The notes under the pieces were generated by a model. That model was not told the DNA's origin, did no database searches, and saw nothing but the letters and a program-made list of their open reading frames with translations. From Schizochytrium sp. TIO01 (Eukaryota; Sar; Bigyra; Thraustochytrida; Thraustochytriidae), in the NCBI GenBank assembly GCA_004764695.1, contig SMSO01000033.1, positions 573,001 through 637,000 on the forward strand: DNA of 64,000 bases, given 5' to 3'. The position numbers and the translations under genes were made by a program. Each line of letters starts with the position of its first letter. The first letter of the stretch is position 1. Positions 11,675 through 21,937 of this stretch are shown in pieces.

Positions 11675-12536
11675 ATGCCTAGTGTTGGATCCCCTCGGGC
11701 CGGTAGAGGTACAATTTCACCTCGGGCCTGGGAGGACCTGCTCGATGCTGTTGCGGTTCCTAAGCGGTAAGTCCCAACGAGGTGGCCAAGACATGAGCGC
11801 CAACATATGCTTGTACGCGCTCCCGAATCAGGGAGTCACGTGCAAACTCGTTTGCGCTTTGTGACGTTGAGTAATTGTTGACGTGATTAGCGTGAACACC
11901 GAGAGTGGTAAGAGAACTAACAGATCCGTATGAATATCCAGCGTGATTAATGATCTCTTGCTTGAGTTTCTCTTGACGGAGGGCTTTGTGCGATCAGCAG
12001 AGCTTTTCCGAGAGGAAGCAAATATTGCATTTGATGAGAGTGCCGTTGAAGGGGTGCTACAGCGCAATCAAATTCGCAATGCAGTGTTGACTAAGAACAT
12101 TGAGCAGGCTATGGAGCTGACGGACGAGATTTCACCAGAAATCCTTGCAAATAACCCAAAGCTTCTATTTCGATTGAGAAAGCACATCCTTATTCGTCAT
12201 ATTCGCAATGATAATATTGGGGAGGCCATTAATTTTGCTCAGACGATGCTAGCTCCACTTGTCGAAGAAGGTGACGACGCACTGCGGCAGGATCTAGAAC
12301 AAGTTCTTGCTCTGCTCATCTTTGACAATATTGATTCCTCCCCGGTTGCGCACGTGCTGCATGCAGGGGAGGTGAGCGAGACAGCTCGTATGCTAAATGC
12401 TGCCATTCTCCGTTTTGAAGGACGAGATGATGAAGCGCGTCTCTTGAAGCTTTTGCAAGAGACACAGTGGGCTCAAGATCAGCTCGGTGAAACTGGTCTA
12501 GACTTCCCTCCTGTTATTCGTACACCAAATCTTTAA
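11675..12536 (+). CDS. GID8: GID8/TWA1, LisH-CTLH-CRA subunit of the GID/CTLH ubiquitin ligase (two exons)
   Basis: Exon 1 is 11675-11766, the intron 11767-11941, and exon 2 11942-12536. The donor is GTAAGT, the acceptor TCCAG, with a CTAAC branch site at 11917-11921. The exons join in phase (CG|C). The spliced product is 228 residues, the length I recall for human GID8. Exon 1 supplies the conserved segment with WEDLLD; exon 2 opens with VINDLLLEFLLTEGF, the LisH motif. CTLH and CRA helices follow, including FAQTMLAPL, LALLIFDN and the ending LLQETQWAQDQL. GID8 is a scaffold subunit of the GID/CTLH E3 ligase that controls metabolic enzyme turnover. Without exon 1 the gene would appear to start at GTG 11943, which would cut the LisH motif. 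Confidence 0.92.
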
Positions 12537-13013
12537 AGTTGCATCTCTTTTTTGTAGAAACATACTTATAGTCTTTGTTTCGTTAATTTCATCATGAAGC
12601 TATGTTATTCATAGGACAGTGGGGTCACTTTCACTTCCGACTCATTAATTCTACAACCTGCATAAAAAGTGTCTTCTAGTGAATCGCTATTCTACGTAAT
12701 AGTTCATAGTTCAAATTTGGAGCGCCATCAAAGGTTGCATGGATTACTTATTTAGAGGAGTTATCTATATACGAGATGTGATAACTTCCCCCACCCAAAG
12801 TTAATTTTTAAAGATACGATAGATATAAGAAAAATATATTACAGGATTGGTTCCAAGCGCAATATGATAGTATACCTTTTTCTGACCAACTACTCTTAAG
12901 CTCGTATCTGCATCCGTTTATATATTGATTTAAGCCAAGGTCTGCTCGATCGAGCAATTTCCTTTAAATGAAGGGTACGAAAGGAAAGCAGGGTTTTCTT
13001 TTTTCTATACTCA
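12537..13013. other. Convergent 3' spacer
   Basis: About 480 bases between the 3' ends of GID8 (plus) and the FN3/kelch gene (minus). It is AT-rich and presumably holds both polyadenylation regions. No gene seen. Confidence 0.4.
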
Positions 13014-16000
13014 TTAAACAAGGGCGTCCTCTTCTAATTCCATCTTTGTGCAAAGAAAAGCAAGATATAAATCAGGCCCAGTGCAATTGCTATCACATGA
13101 AAGGTCTGAAGTGGTATCGATGCCAAAACATCGCTCTCTAAGAGTATCCCTTCGTGATGTAATTCGACCAATAGACATGGTCCATGTGTCATCAAGGCTT
13201 GCAACACCTGCATAACCTCCGAACATCCATAAGGTGTCTCCATGCACCGCGATTGCGGCACCAGTGCGTGGGACAGGTACTGAGTTCTGGTCTTCAAGAG
13301 TAATTACAGTTCTTGTGCCAGAATATACATCGAGCGAGCTAAGGGGTGCAGTATGAAATGAGTCAAACATCAAAATTCTACCCAAATTCAGCATGGGAAC
13401 TACTATCTCTGTGTCTCGAAATGCATCCATGCTGACTTCCCCGCGTTGATCCCAATTATTTGTTTGGATATTATATACCCACAGGTCATTGCGCAAACCT
13501 TCATTAGGGTCTTTGCCACCAAAAATGTAGATCGCCCCATTCAGCGCGAAGCTAGAATGACTATAGCGCGCAGGAGGACCACTAGTGATGTTTGTGAGGT
13601 TGGTCCAGCTTGGTTTGGGCTCACAAGGATGGATTTCTAACTCGAGTTGCCATGAAAGAATGCCCCCAGAAGTCAATTGGTCCATTTCTTCGTCTGCACT
13701 ATATATAGACCAACCCTCAGGATTGTACAAAACACCTTCGTACACAGATATTGGGGATGAAGGGCGGTAAGTTCCGCTTGTTTGAAACGCGAAAGCTTCT
13801 CGTAATGTTGAAGACGCATCATCATTTAAAGTGAGCTGCACTGTCTTATTGCTGTTAGGATTGCAGCTTGGGCGCGCGCTACTATCGCGATCAAAGACAA
13901 GTATACCAAGGGTATCATCCACGTTTCTAGCCTCGTATCCAGCCCCCCTGAGCCATATGCGAAGTGAATTCGGACATGGGTGATCGATGACCAAGGTAAG
14001 TTGTCTCACCCTGTTAATACATAAACTACCTGATTCCATGGAATCAATTAGAGAGCCCTCTGTTTCTACTCCTGGGGAGGGTAGTAATGCACCTTCCCGA
14101 AAATCTGCGAAATATACTGGAGAAGCGCTTTCTATTACCACATTGCTTGATTGCGTTGGATCATAAACATAAAAGCTGTTTAATGAGCTTCCCCTCCAAT
14201 CTTCACTCAACGAACTTTGAGACAGTGAGCTTTTGATTGTAAAGGAAGATATACGACCAGTTGTAGGATTGCGTGTAATACTAGGGGTTTCTCCCTGTTC
14301 ATTGGTCTGTGACACCTTTTCGAGATTTAAGCCGCCAAATATGTACAGGTAGTTGTTCCACTGCACGGCCGAGTGCAAGCCTCTACCTTCCGGTAGGGTG
14401 GTTTCTGAGAAACGGGTCTCGATTGTCCAAACCTTAGCATCCGGATCATAAACCCAAAGCTCATTAGACGAGCGTCGACCTTGAACACATTTTGCAGTTC
14501 GAGCTTCCCCTGGCAGCTCGCACGAAAAGCCATCGGTGTAACCTCCAAACAGGTAGATTCTGCCATTTTCGAGCCGAGTGGCACTGTGCCCGTGGCGAGG
14601 CATCCAACGCGCATTCTCGAGTGACATTTCAGATATGTCATCATTCGCTCGCCCACTGCCACTGGCAGGATCATCAGACCATGGTGTAGACAATAAGCGT
14701 GCATCGATATCACTACTAGTACGGAAGCGTGCTTCGATAGGCATGGCGAACGGTCGAAATGGAACACTAGACCATGCTGGGTATGGTGTTTCCTTAGTTC
14801 GTACCATTAAACTATTCCCAACCATTTCTGGGCCTTCTCGAGGTGATACTGCACGGATTCTTATGGAATAAAGGGTATCCGCTGTGAGTCCCTTGAGTAC
14901 TGTTTGGTTTACGTCATCAATATTCTTGATAACTTTGAAATCTTCGTTTCCAATACCAGTTGATGCCTCAATTAAATACCCTGCGCCACTTTGTTTGCTC
15001 CATTGCAAAGTAATACTAGAATGATTCTTGTCAGCTACCCATATTTTAGGGGCGATGTAGCCATACTCAACAGCCTCAGCTTGGTTTCTTGAAAGCATCA
15101 GATATGCCGAGTTTGCAAATGAGCTTCCTCCACCGCCACCAGCTCCTTCAACTCCACTGCCGCCTCCACCGCCGCCAAAGTACCCTCCTCCACCTCCACC
15201 TCCACCTTCAAATCCTCCTGCCCCATCGCCACCAAAGTTATGTCCTCCATTTGATGCAGACGTTGCCGGTGTTGCCAGAATTGAGGCAAGACTTCCACTT
15301 TGCCCTCCTTGTCCACCAAGAATGGTGGAACCTGCGAAACCAGGAACTGCAAGGATAGAATAGTCAGCAAGTGGAGCATGGCCTATATCTTTGTTATTGT
15401 GATCAGCAAAGAGTCTTGTGTTTGGGTCTACATCATCGAGGCCTAAAAGAACCAGGCTTGAGTCTGGCGTTGAGCCACTTTGATGCGCATCCCCACCATT
15501 TGCACAACAATAGTCTGAACCACCAGCGCCTCCACCTCCTGCGGCAGTGAGAATTGGTGTATCCATAGATGAGTGTAATAAAATGGAGCTTGCTCCACCT
15601 CCACCAGCACCATGTCGCAGAACACCTTTTCCGCCAGATCCACCTCCGTTCCAGCCGCCTTGGCCTTGTGACCCCCCAGCATGGCCACCGCCACCAACCC
15701 GCACGTGTAGTGCGCCAGTAAGAATTTGCTTTGATAATGTAGCTTGCAGAAATGCGCCAGCTCCGCCATGCGCTGTCTCTGGGCTCATACCAGTGCTACC
15801 TCCACCAGCGCCCCATAATTTTACCTCTAGAGAATCAATAAGCGGGTCATTTGGTATTTCATAGACTTCCGTTGAGCCTGTATAAAAGAAAAGCTTAGCA
15901 GGCCAAAAAGACTCTGCAATTCCACTTCCCTGTAATGAACGAGGGCGAATACTCACTAAGCCCGGTCCTCCTGCGAAACCATATTGTTCGCTTCCAATCC

Positions 16001-18029
16001 CCCCAGTGTTCAATCCACCGCCAACGCCAACGCCATTGACATACTGAGGGTCATCCGCATGTGGGGCACTTCCATTGACACCAATATCAAGAATAATATT
16101 GGCTAGCGCGCGAGATCGTGCGTCGAGTAGATCTAAGTTTGGTGGAGCATCAACAAGAGTTTCTGGAGACATTTCAGTCCGAATTGGACCTACAGGATCA
16201 GTCCATGATCCTGCACTCTGCCTTCCAGAATCAGTATCAATGTGAATTTCGCGCATTCGGAAAGCGTACCATGTGTATGGTTTTAGGCCGTTCACTGTAG
16301 CATTAAGGTACTCAGACTGGGGTGCATAACGTGGTAATATACCATTTTTAATGGTTGAAACTGCCACAGGGCCACCAGGGCCAGACCAATAGCCATCAGA
16401 GTCTCGAGATATGCTTTCAGAGATGACAACAAGCGGTGGTTGATCCCCTTGATGATATATTGAGTTAAAGACAATGGTGTATGTATATCCATGTTCTGTA
16501 GTCCGAGAGCTCCGTGTGACAGATTTCGCGGTAATGCCAAGACCAGACAATGCAGTGCGTAGTGCTGAAGCAGATATATCGTACGGGAGTGCAGAAGTTG
16601 GAGACCGAGTGTCTCGAAAAGCAAGTGTAAAAGAACCCCCGTTTATTACACCTGAGCCGGGATCAATTCGAGTAGTAATAGTTTGGACTTCTGCTTGGCC
16701 AGCATAGTATGGCGGCTGACCTTCCATGTTGACATAAGACCAGAGGCTATTATCTCCATCGAGAAATTCGGTAGACCTTCGACCATCTTTCAATTCTCGT
16801 GCTTGCATTTGAAACTCCAAAACTCGGTCGTGGTTTTGCGCCCAAGTTACAAGGATGCTTTCTGGACCACTGGGATTAACACTTAGCTCAATGTCACTGC
16901 GAGATTTCTCTGCAGTATGAATTGTCTTCGTTGTGGTATGTGTTGCATCTTGACCTGGAACTAATGCTCGGACTAAGTAATCAGTATCAGCTTCTAAATT
17001 ACCAGCAACGAAGTCCGAGGAATCTCCAGATGTTGCACGAGGAAGAGTTTGCCAGACCCCAGCGCTCATCTGAATTTGTATTTTTGCCCCCTCAGGAGCA
17101 CCTTGTAGTTGAACCCGAAAATAGTCTTCGGCAATACTTATGACCTGAATATTACTAGCAGTTGCGAGTTTTCGCCCCCCCGGGATCGATATTGTTCGAG
17201 ACGGATTAGAGTAGTGTGACCATACCAAAGTCCCGCGAAGGTCGCGAACCAGTGCTCGTACACGATACAAGTAGACTTTGTAAGGCTCAACAGAAGAATC
17301 ATCGAAGAAGCATTTGTCCTTGTAGGGATCGCGTTTATCTGGGTTGTTCAAGCAGGCAAATGACGATGTTCGACCAGGACGAATTTCAGAAACCCCAACC
17401 GTGCGAATTTGGCTTCCAAGAAAGCTCGCATCTAGCGTGCTTGCGACAACTTGTAAGGCTGGATAAGCTTCGCCTGCGTCCATGAAGGTAACTGTCCATT
17501 GATAGCCGCCTTGAGCGTCTGGTCCAGAGCGTTTTACCTGAACACTTTCGATATTACCAAGACTTTCGAGTGCATTCACGATCTCTCCTTCTGAAGCACT
17601 ATAACTGATCCATGGCGTTGTAGATGGGCTTTCAGGATCTGCATCGAAGAGTCCATCCTTCTGCATCGAGAGGCGGAAGAATCCCGATGTAATTGATTGT
17701 CCCTCATCTGCACGAGTCTCAATTAGCTGGACCTCCCTTGGCTTTGCTTCATTGGTTGCCATAACTCGCCCAACCTCGGCCCATGATGAGCCTAATTCTG
17801 CCCTTTCTACAGCAAAACCTTCACCGTTAAAAATAGATTCTTCTGATGCCAGCCAATGGACTTTCACAATCTTCTTGTTCTCAGCCAACTCAGTGGTTGA
17901 AGATGTTGACAAATCTACCTCAATGTCCATGAGAGCCTCAGCGAGCCGCATATTCCACGAAAAGGCTAGCATCGCTGCTATCAAGACGCGCAACGCGAGT
18001 CCCATCCCGCCGCATCTGGGCCTCGCCAT
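13014..18029 (-). CDS. Large secreted protein: FN3-like, ALK/LTK-type glycine-rich, and kelch domains
   Basis: 1671 residues from ATG 18029 (the frame is open slightly further but only through a TTG). The N-terminus is a likely signal peptide (GLALRVLIAAMLAFSW). Two copies of a roughly 85-residue beta module with a TRSGPDxxGGYTWTVTF-like core occur near 85-200 and 455-560, the kind common in stramenopile surface proteins. FN3-like segments lie around them and near 1000-1090. Residues about 736-975 form a glycine-rich domain with VKLWGAGGG, LTAAGGGGAGG and long Gly runs (GGGGGGGGYFGGGGGG), resembling the ALK/LTK glycine-rich domain. Kelch motifs (HSATRLENGRIYLFGGY, YLYIFGG, IYIFGGK, LWMFGGY) lie at about 1140-1240 and 1490-1613, split by a proprotein-convertase P-domain-like stretch (about 1316-1456, LTLVIDHPCPNSLRIWL). 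Probably a cell-surface or matrix protein; function unknown. No membrane anchor is in this frame. Confidence 0.85.
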   Translation of the reverse strand: MARPRCGGMGLALRVLIAAMLAFSWNMRLAEALMDIEVDLSTSSTTELAENKKIVKVHWLASEESIFNGEGFAVERAELGSSWAEVGRVMATNEAKPREVQLIETRADEGQSITSGFFRLSMQKDGLFDADPESPSTTPWISYSASEGEIVNALESLGNIESVQVKRSGPDAQGGYQWTVTFMDAGEAYPALQVVASTLDASFLGSQIRTVGVSEIRPGRTSSFACLNNPDKRDPYKDKCFFDDSSVEPYKVYLYRVRALVRDLRGTLVWSHYSNPSRTISIPGGRKLATASNIQVISIAEDYFRVQLQGAPEGAKIQIQMSAGVWQTLPRATSGDSSDFVAGNLEADTDYLVRALVPGQDATHTTTKTIHTAEKSRSDIELSVNPSGPESILVTWAQNHDRVLEFQMQARELKDGRRSTEFLDGDNSLWSYVNMEGQPPYYAGQAEVQTITTRIDPGSGVINGGSFTLAFRDTRSPTSALPYDISASALRTALSGLGITAKSVTRSSRTTEHGYTYTIVFNSIYHQGDQPPLVVISESISRDSDGYWSGPGGPVAVSTIKNGILPRYAPQSEYLNATVNGLKPYTWYAFRMREIHIDTDSGRQSAGSWTDPVGPIRTEMSPETLVDAPPNLDLLDARSRALANIILDIGVNGSAPHADDPQYVNGVGVGGGLNTGGIGSEQYGFAGGPGLVSIRPRSLQGSGIAESFWPAKLFFYTGSTEVYEIPNDPLIDSLEVKLWGAGGGSTGMSPETAHGGAGAFLQATLSKQILTGALHVRVGGGGHAGGSQGQGGWNGGGSGGKGVLRHGAGGGGASSILLHSSMDTPILTAAGGGGAGGSDYCCANGGDAHQSGSTPDSSLVLLGLDDVDPNTRLFADHNNKDIGHAPLADYSILAVPGFAGSTILGGQGGQSGSLASILATPATSASNGGHNFGGDGAGGFEGGGGGGGGYFGGGGGGSGVEGAGGGGGSSFANSAYLMLSRNQAEAVEYGYIAPKIWVADKNHSSITLQWSKQSGAGYLIEASTGIGNEDFKVIKNIDDVNQTVLKGLTADTLYSIRIRAVSPREGPEMVGNSLMVRTKETPYPAWSSVPFRPFAMPIEARFRTSSDIDARLLSTPWSDDPASGSGRANDDISEMSLENARWMPRHGHSATRLENGRIYLFGGYTDGFSCELPGEARTAKCVQGRRSSNELWVYDPDAKVWTIETRFSETTLPEGRGLHSAVQWNNYLYIFGGLNLEKVSQTNEQGETPSITRNPTTGRISSFTIKSSLSQSSLSEDWRGSSLNSFYVYDPTQSSNVVIESASPVYFADFREGALLPSPGVETEGSLIDSMESGSLCINRVRQLTLVIDHPCPNSLRIWLRGAGYEARNVDDTLGILVFDRDSSARPSCNPNSNKTVQLTLNDDASSTLREAFAFQTSGTYRPSSPISVYEGVLYNPEGWSIYSADEEMDQLTSGGILSWQLELEIHPCEPKPSWTNLTNITSGPPARYSHSSFALNGAIYIFGGKDPNEGLRNDLWVYNIQTNNWDQRGEVSMDAFRDTEIVVPMLNLGRILMFDSFHTAPLSSLDVYSGTRTVITLEDQNSVPVPRTGAAIAVHGDTLWMFGGYAGVASLDDTWTMSIGRITSRRDTLRERCFGIDTTSDLSCDSNCTGPDLYLAFLCTKMELEEDALV

Positions 18030-18556
18030 GGCGGGCAATAACGAGCAGCCAGAAACCTTGGTGTTTCTAGTACCAGGATATTGTCCACAGCACAGCTCTT
18101 CAAAATTTAGTCGCCTCGGTATCCTGAGGCGAGATCCCGCACAGCCTCAAGCCCTGGCGATGTCAAATTGGGTTCGTGTTTTTGTTCAACTTCAAGTTCT
18201 GATTTCAAAACTTAAAGTCAACGGAAGCATAATAGGTTTCGATATTCCCCTAATCATAATAGTCTAGTGCTAGGCAGTACTAGTACGGATACTACTTATG
18301 GGCTCTGCGCAACCCTTCTTAACATGTGCGCAACGCATTCTGATCAGCTCATTGCTAGCTCTCTCCTCTAAGACTTATATAGAGCTTGAGATACAAGTAC
18401 ATTAGAGCTATTCTAAGGGCATAAATAGTGTATTAGTACGCTGAGTTTGCATGTGTGGATGTTTGTTTAGTTATTTGGCACGGGGAATGTAAATCAGAGT
18501 CACTATCGTGGAAGCGAAGTAGATTGCTAACAAGGTGGGATTCGAGAGTGGCAACG
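18030..18556. promoter_or_regulatory. Divergent promoter interval
   Basis: 527 bases between the start codons of the secreted kelch protein (minus) and the FDXACB1-like gene (plus). Both promoters and 5' leaders must fall here. I could not identify a specific element. Confidence 0.4.
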
Positions 18557-19870
18557 ATGATGACGGAGGGCGCCTCTGAGCTGGCCGACCTCAGGCACCT
18601 CGGGGCCCCAGACGGGTCTGTGTCGCAGCACCATGTGCGCGCTGACTTGAGTACTCTAGGCTTGCCACAGACCACTGCTGGAACTGGTGGTGCTGCGGGT
18701 GAGGGCGAGGACCGCGGTCCTTTCGTGCTCATTTGCGGTGATGGCGATTGCTCTTATACGCTTTCCTTAGCGCTGCTTTTGAGAAAGGAAAATCGTCGTG
18801 CTCGAATTGTGGGAACCACACTTGATACTCATGAGGAAATGATGAAGTACGCCAGGTTTCCAGCTATCGAGGCGCGTCTCGCCGAATTTGACAATGTTAA
18901 GCTTGTCCACGGCGTTGATGCTCGCAAGATTGAAGAAAAACGTCAGGAGATTTTTGGTAATGATGAGCCATTTGCTCAGTTTGTGCTTTTCAACTTTCCG
19001 CATTATGGTGGGCATTCGCAAGTGCAGGTGAACCGCAAATTACTTGGAGACTTCTTCCTCTGTGCTCGCCATTTAATTCGCCCTGGAGAAGGTCAGATCT
19101 GGGTAAGTCTGATTTCTGGCCAAGGAGGAACTCAGGCGGAGCGCTTTAAGCGCTTGATTTGGGCAAACACCTGGCAAGTACAGGACCAAGCTGCTCAAGG
19201 TGGTCTTCTGATGCAGGATGTGGAGCCCGCACAACCTGCCTTATATCGGCTGGCTACTATTGACTCAGAGCTTGGTTACCGCCCTCGTGGTTACAAAGAT
19301 GGAGATGCAGGATTTCACCAAATTGGTTCGATCACGCACAAGTTCACCTGGCCACATGAGACGTTCTGTCCTCGTGCGCGCTATCCAATGACCTGGGAAG
19401 GCTCGCTCGGTCTGTACCTTGACCCTGAAAACTTTCAAATGGATCAGATGTTAGACTGTTTGCGTAAGCGCCTGCCTGGTGCTCGCTTTCGCACATGGAT
19501 TTTCGATAGGTATCTTGAGCCGTGGTCTCGGCGTTTTGGCCGCACATACCGTATTGAGGTCACCTCTTTAGAGGTAGCTGTGAGTCGAATGGAGGTCCAC
19601 CGCACCATGGAAGAGTTGAAGGAAGATATGTTGGCGTTGGAGCAGCATTATTTGGATCGCTACAACTTGCGTCGTTGGTCCAAACCTGAGATGCGGGCTG
19701 CGCGGGCAGCTGGAATCCTAGACGTTCCTCGCTTGGCTGCCGAGGCCGCCTTGGAACGAATGAACCCGAAGGCCCCGATAGACGATTCTTGGCGCGAAGA
19801 AGATTACGAGGAGGAAGAAGAAAACGAAGATGCTGATCCTTTTGGTGCATTCGCGAATATGAGTCTTTGA
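18557..19870 (+). CDS. FDXACB1: FDXACB1-like: BMT5-type rRNA methyltransferase (DUF2431) fused to FDX-ACB domain
   Basis: 437 residues from the MM at 18557 (A at -3). The frame is open upstream only from a GTG. Residues about 55-250 match the DUF2431/BMT5-like methyltransferase: the SAM-binding loop LICGDGDCSYTLSLALLL corresponds to GEGDFSFSLALA, followed by TTLDTHEEM and FNFPHYGG. BMT5 methylates a uridine at N3 in 25S rRNA. Residues about 274-370 resemble the ferredoxin-fold anticodon-binding domain of phenylalanyl-tRNA synthetase: a YP start, FDRYLEPWSRRFGRTYRIEV, then EVHRTMEEL. The combination is that of vertebrate FDXACB1. The C-terminus is acidic. The target RNA cannot be told from sequence. 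Confidence 0.8.
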   Translation: MMTEGASELADLRHLGAPDGSVSQHHVRADLSTLGLPQTTAGTGGAAGEGEDRGPFVLICGDGDCSYTLSLALLLRKENRRARIVGTTLDTHEEMMKYARFPAIEARLAEFDNVKLVHGVDARKIEEKRQEIFGNDEPFAQFVLFNFPHYGGHSQVQVNRKLLGDFFLCARHLIRPGEGQIWVSLISGQGGTQAERFKRLIWANTWQVQDQAAQGGLLMQDVEPAQPALYRLATIDSELGYRPRGYKDGDAGFHQIGSITHKFTWPHETFCPRARYPMTWEGSLGLYLDPENFQMDQMLDCLRKRLPGARFRTWIFDRYLEPWSRRFGRTYRIEVTSLEVAVSRMEVHRTMEELKEDMLALEQHYLDRYNLRRWSKPEMRAARAAGILDVPRLAAEAALERMNPKAPIDDSWREEDYEEEEENEDADPFGAFANMSL

Positions 19871-20738
19871 GGTGCGAGAAGGCGATGAATACAGACCTTA
19901 TTTGAGCGAACCAAAAACATACCATGTTGGTGATATCAAAGACGTTGGAAACGATGGGCTCGTCTTTCATAATATGTTTGTTGGCTTAGGTCACAGATTA
20001 TCAAGTAAATAGGCCCTTCATTCTGTGGCAAAGGCCTTGTGTATTGTCTTCTACTTTAGACATTCATTCATCTGATCTCACAGTCTGGCTCGTCAGGATG
20101 CTCCAGCATTCACCAAACTTTAGCAACGCAACGCTCTTCTGCATATGCAGAGCTTTCAAGAATAGACCTGTGCACTTTCTCTTAGGAAGTCTTGTTTTGG
20201 TCCTGTTCAATTACCTATCATAACTGCCAGTTTGCCACAGGTTTGCGGGCATAACTACCCGCGCATCTGCGTTTTGTCGTAAATAAACAATTGTCACAAT
20301 TTTTTGAGATTCCTTCCCCCAATATAAGATTGCGGCTTTGAGAAAAGAGATCCAAAAAACCCTCTTGTTCATTTTTCTCTGGAGAAAACTGAATGTGTGT
20401 TTCAAATCACAGGATAAAATTTTCTTTACAAGCAAGATATTCGAGCTTTTCGAAAGAGAAGTAAACGGGGAAATAGAGTTGTCTGTGTGGGGGCAAGATA
20501 ACGAGAGAGAAACAAAAGAGAAGGCAGAGCAGCAACGGGACTCATAAATTGTGTTTTGTGCTGAGGTTAAGTAGGCAGAAAAGGTTATTGAATCTTGATT
20601 TAAAGCACGGTTCTGCACTTACGAGGAAGACTCACAGCAACTGTCGACCAATCCTCGGAGATGCATAGTCGAAGTCCAAAGCGGGACTTTTGATTATGCG
20701 AAAGATATGATTTGGCAGGGATGAAGACAAAAGGCAAA
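19871..20738. other. Convergent 3' spacer
   Basis: Lies between the 3' ends of the FDXACB1-like gene and SDHD. It is AT-rich. Open frames on both strands around 20211-20618 overlap each other, lack recognisable motifs and look like chance. Confidence 0.4.
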
Positions 20739-21937
20739 TTATTTGGACTCGCGCTTCTCCTTGAGCTCCTCAGGGGTAGACCAGGTGGCCTTGAGGGTGC
20801 CAACGAGGCCATCGCCAGTGATGCTGACCTTGAGGAGGCCAAGAACGGTGAGGCCGGTCACGGCGAGGAGGCCGACGCGGATGGCACTGTTGGGGGTGGC
20901 GACAGGTACATAGTCAGTGAGGATCCAGTTCATGCCGATGTGGGCGTGGAGGGGGAACACGATGGAGAGGAGAATGTCACACGGCATGGAGAGGAAGCTC
21001 GGGCTGGCAACAACGGCGATGGGTGTCAGCACAAGGGCGGCAATGCTCGTCTGGTGGAAGAGCTTCTGCACAGCGAGAGACTGGTCAGCTATTTATTCAC
21101 AAAAAAGAAAATGAAATACGAATGCTCCCATAAGAGAACATAAAGCAATATGTTAGTCATGGTTGTTTGATTTCTGTCATAGGAACGATGCATTCATTCT
21201 CAGGCGCGTTCACAATCGATTAAGTGTCTGTCTATTTCAATCTTCCATGATTTTCTATCTAAAGTCTGTCTTTGATGCACGGTAAGCAACGATCAACCTA
21301 AAGTGGGATCTGGGTTCACGTATCTGCGAAGTATAGGAAAGACTGGCTGACTGGCTCAATTGATCAAATAACTGTTGTGTCAATTTAAAAGACAAAGGGA
21401 GGGAAACTAATTCTCGAGAGGACCGTTTTGATTCAGCCATCAGTTCGCTTCGAGGTTTTCTATTTCCCATCCTCCACAGTTCACAATGTAGCCCACAGAA
21501 GTAGAAACCCTTGTTGCCCAGTCAGCGCCAAGGCTCTTCTCCTTGTTAATATAAAGGTCGGTGACACCATTTTGCCATTGCGCAAGATTGAGTGCCTCTG
21601 AATAGAAAATAGAAAGAAAAAAACAGCAGACGAACAAACCAAACGAACCAGAAGGCCAGAAGGAAATCATGAGACATAGCAAGACGACTTTCCAACACGC
21701 TCCAGATTAGCTGAGCACACATTAAGAGCAGCGCAGAGTCGAATGCTCTCCTTCGATTTTTTCAAAAAGAGGGAGATTTGAGGGAGGTTCGCCCTCGAAC
21801 TTACCGGCGACAAGGCTGAAGGGGGCGTCCGGCTTGGTGGCCATGGTGCGCACAGAGGTGGCACGGACGGCCGGGCGGGCGGAGGCGAGGCCGGCAGCGG
21901 CGACCTGGCGGCCCATGGGCATCATTGCGCGGAGCAT
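20739..21937 (-). CDS. SDHD: Succinate dehydrogenase membrane anchor subunit (SDHD/CybS), multi-exon
   Basis: Exon 1 is 21937-21805: an Arg/Ala-rich mitochondrial presequence (MLRAMMPMGRQVAAAGLASA) ending at donor G|GTAAGT in phase 1. The last exon, 21065-20739, follows a GTGCAG acceptor with a CTGAC branch site. It encodes KLFHQTSIAALVLTPIAVV (first helix), then LHAHIGMNWILTDYVP, the CybS signature with the haem-ligand histidine region and the quinone-pocket DY, then the third helix. Because the last exon reads in phase 0 there must be a middle exon. The candidate is 21597-about 21485, with acceptor TATTCAG and the start EALNLAQWQNGVTDLY, joining exon 1 in phase. Its donor is uncertain (GTGAAC at 21484 or GTTTCT at 21508 both restore frame). 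Read through, that exon ends in a stop, so a short alternative transcript is also possible. Confidence 0.78.

Noticed and set aside
20211-20618. 135-codon minus-strand frame and a 69-codon plus frame
   Set aside because: The two overlap, lie in a convergent 3' spacer, and show no motif or splice support.
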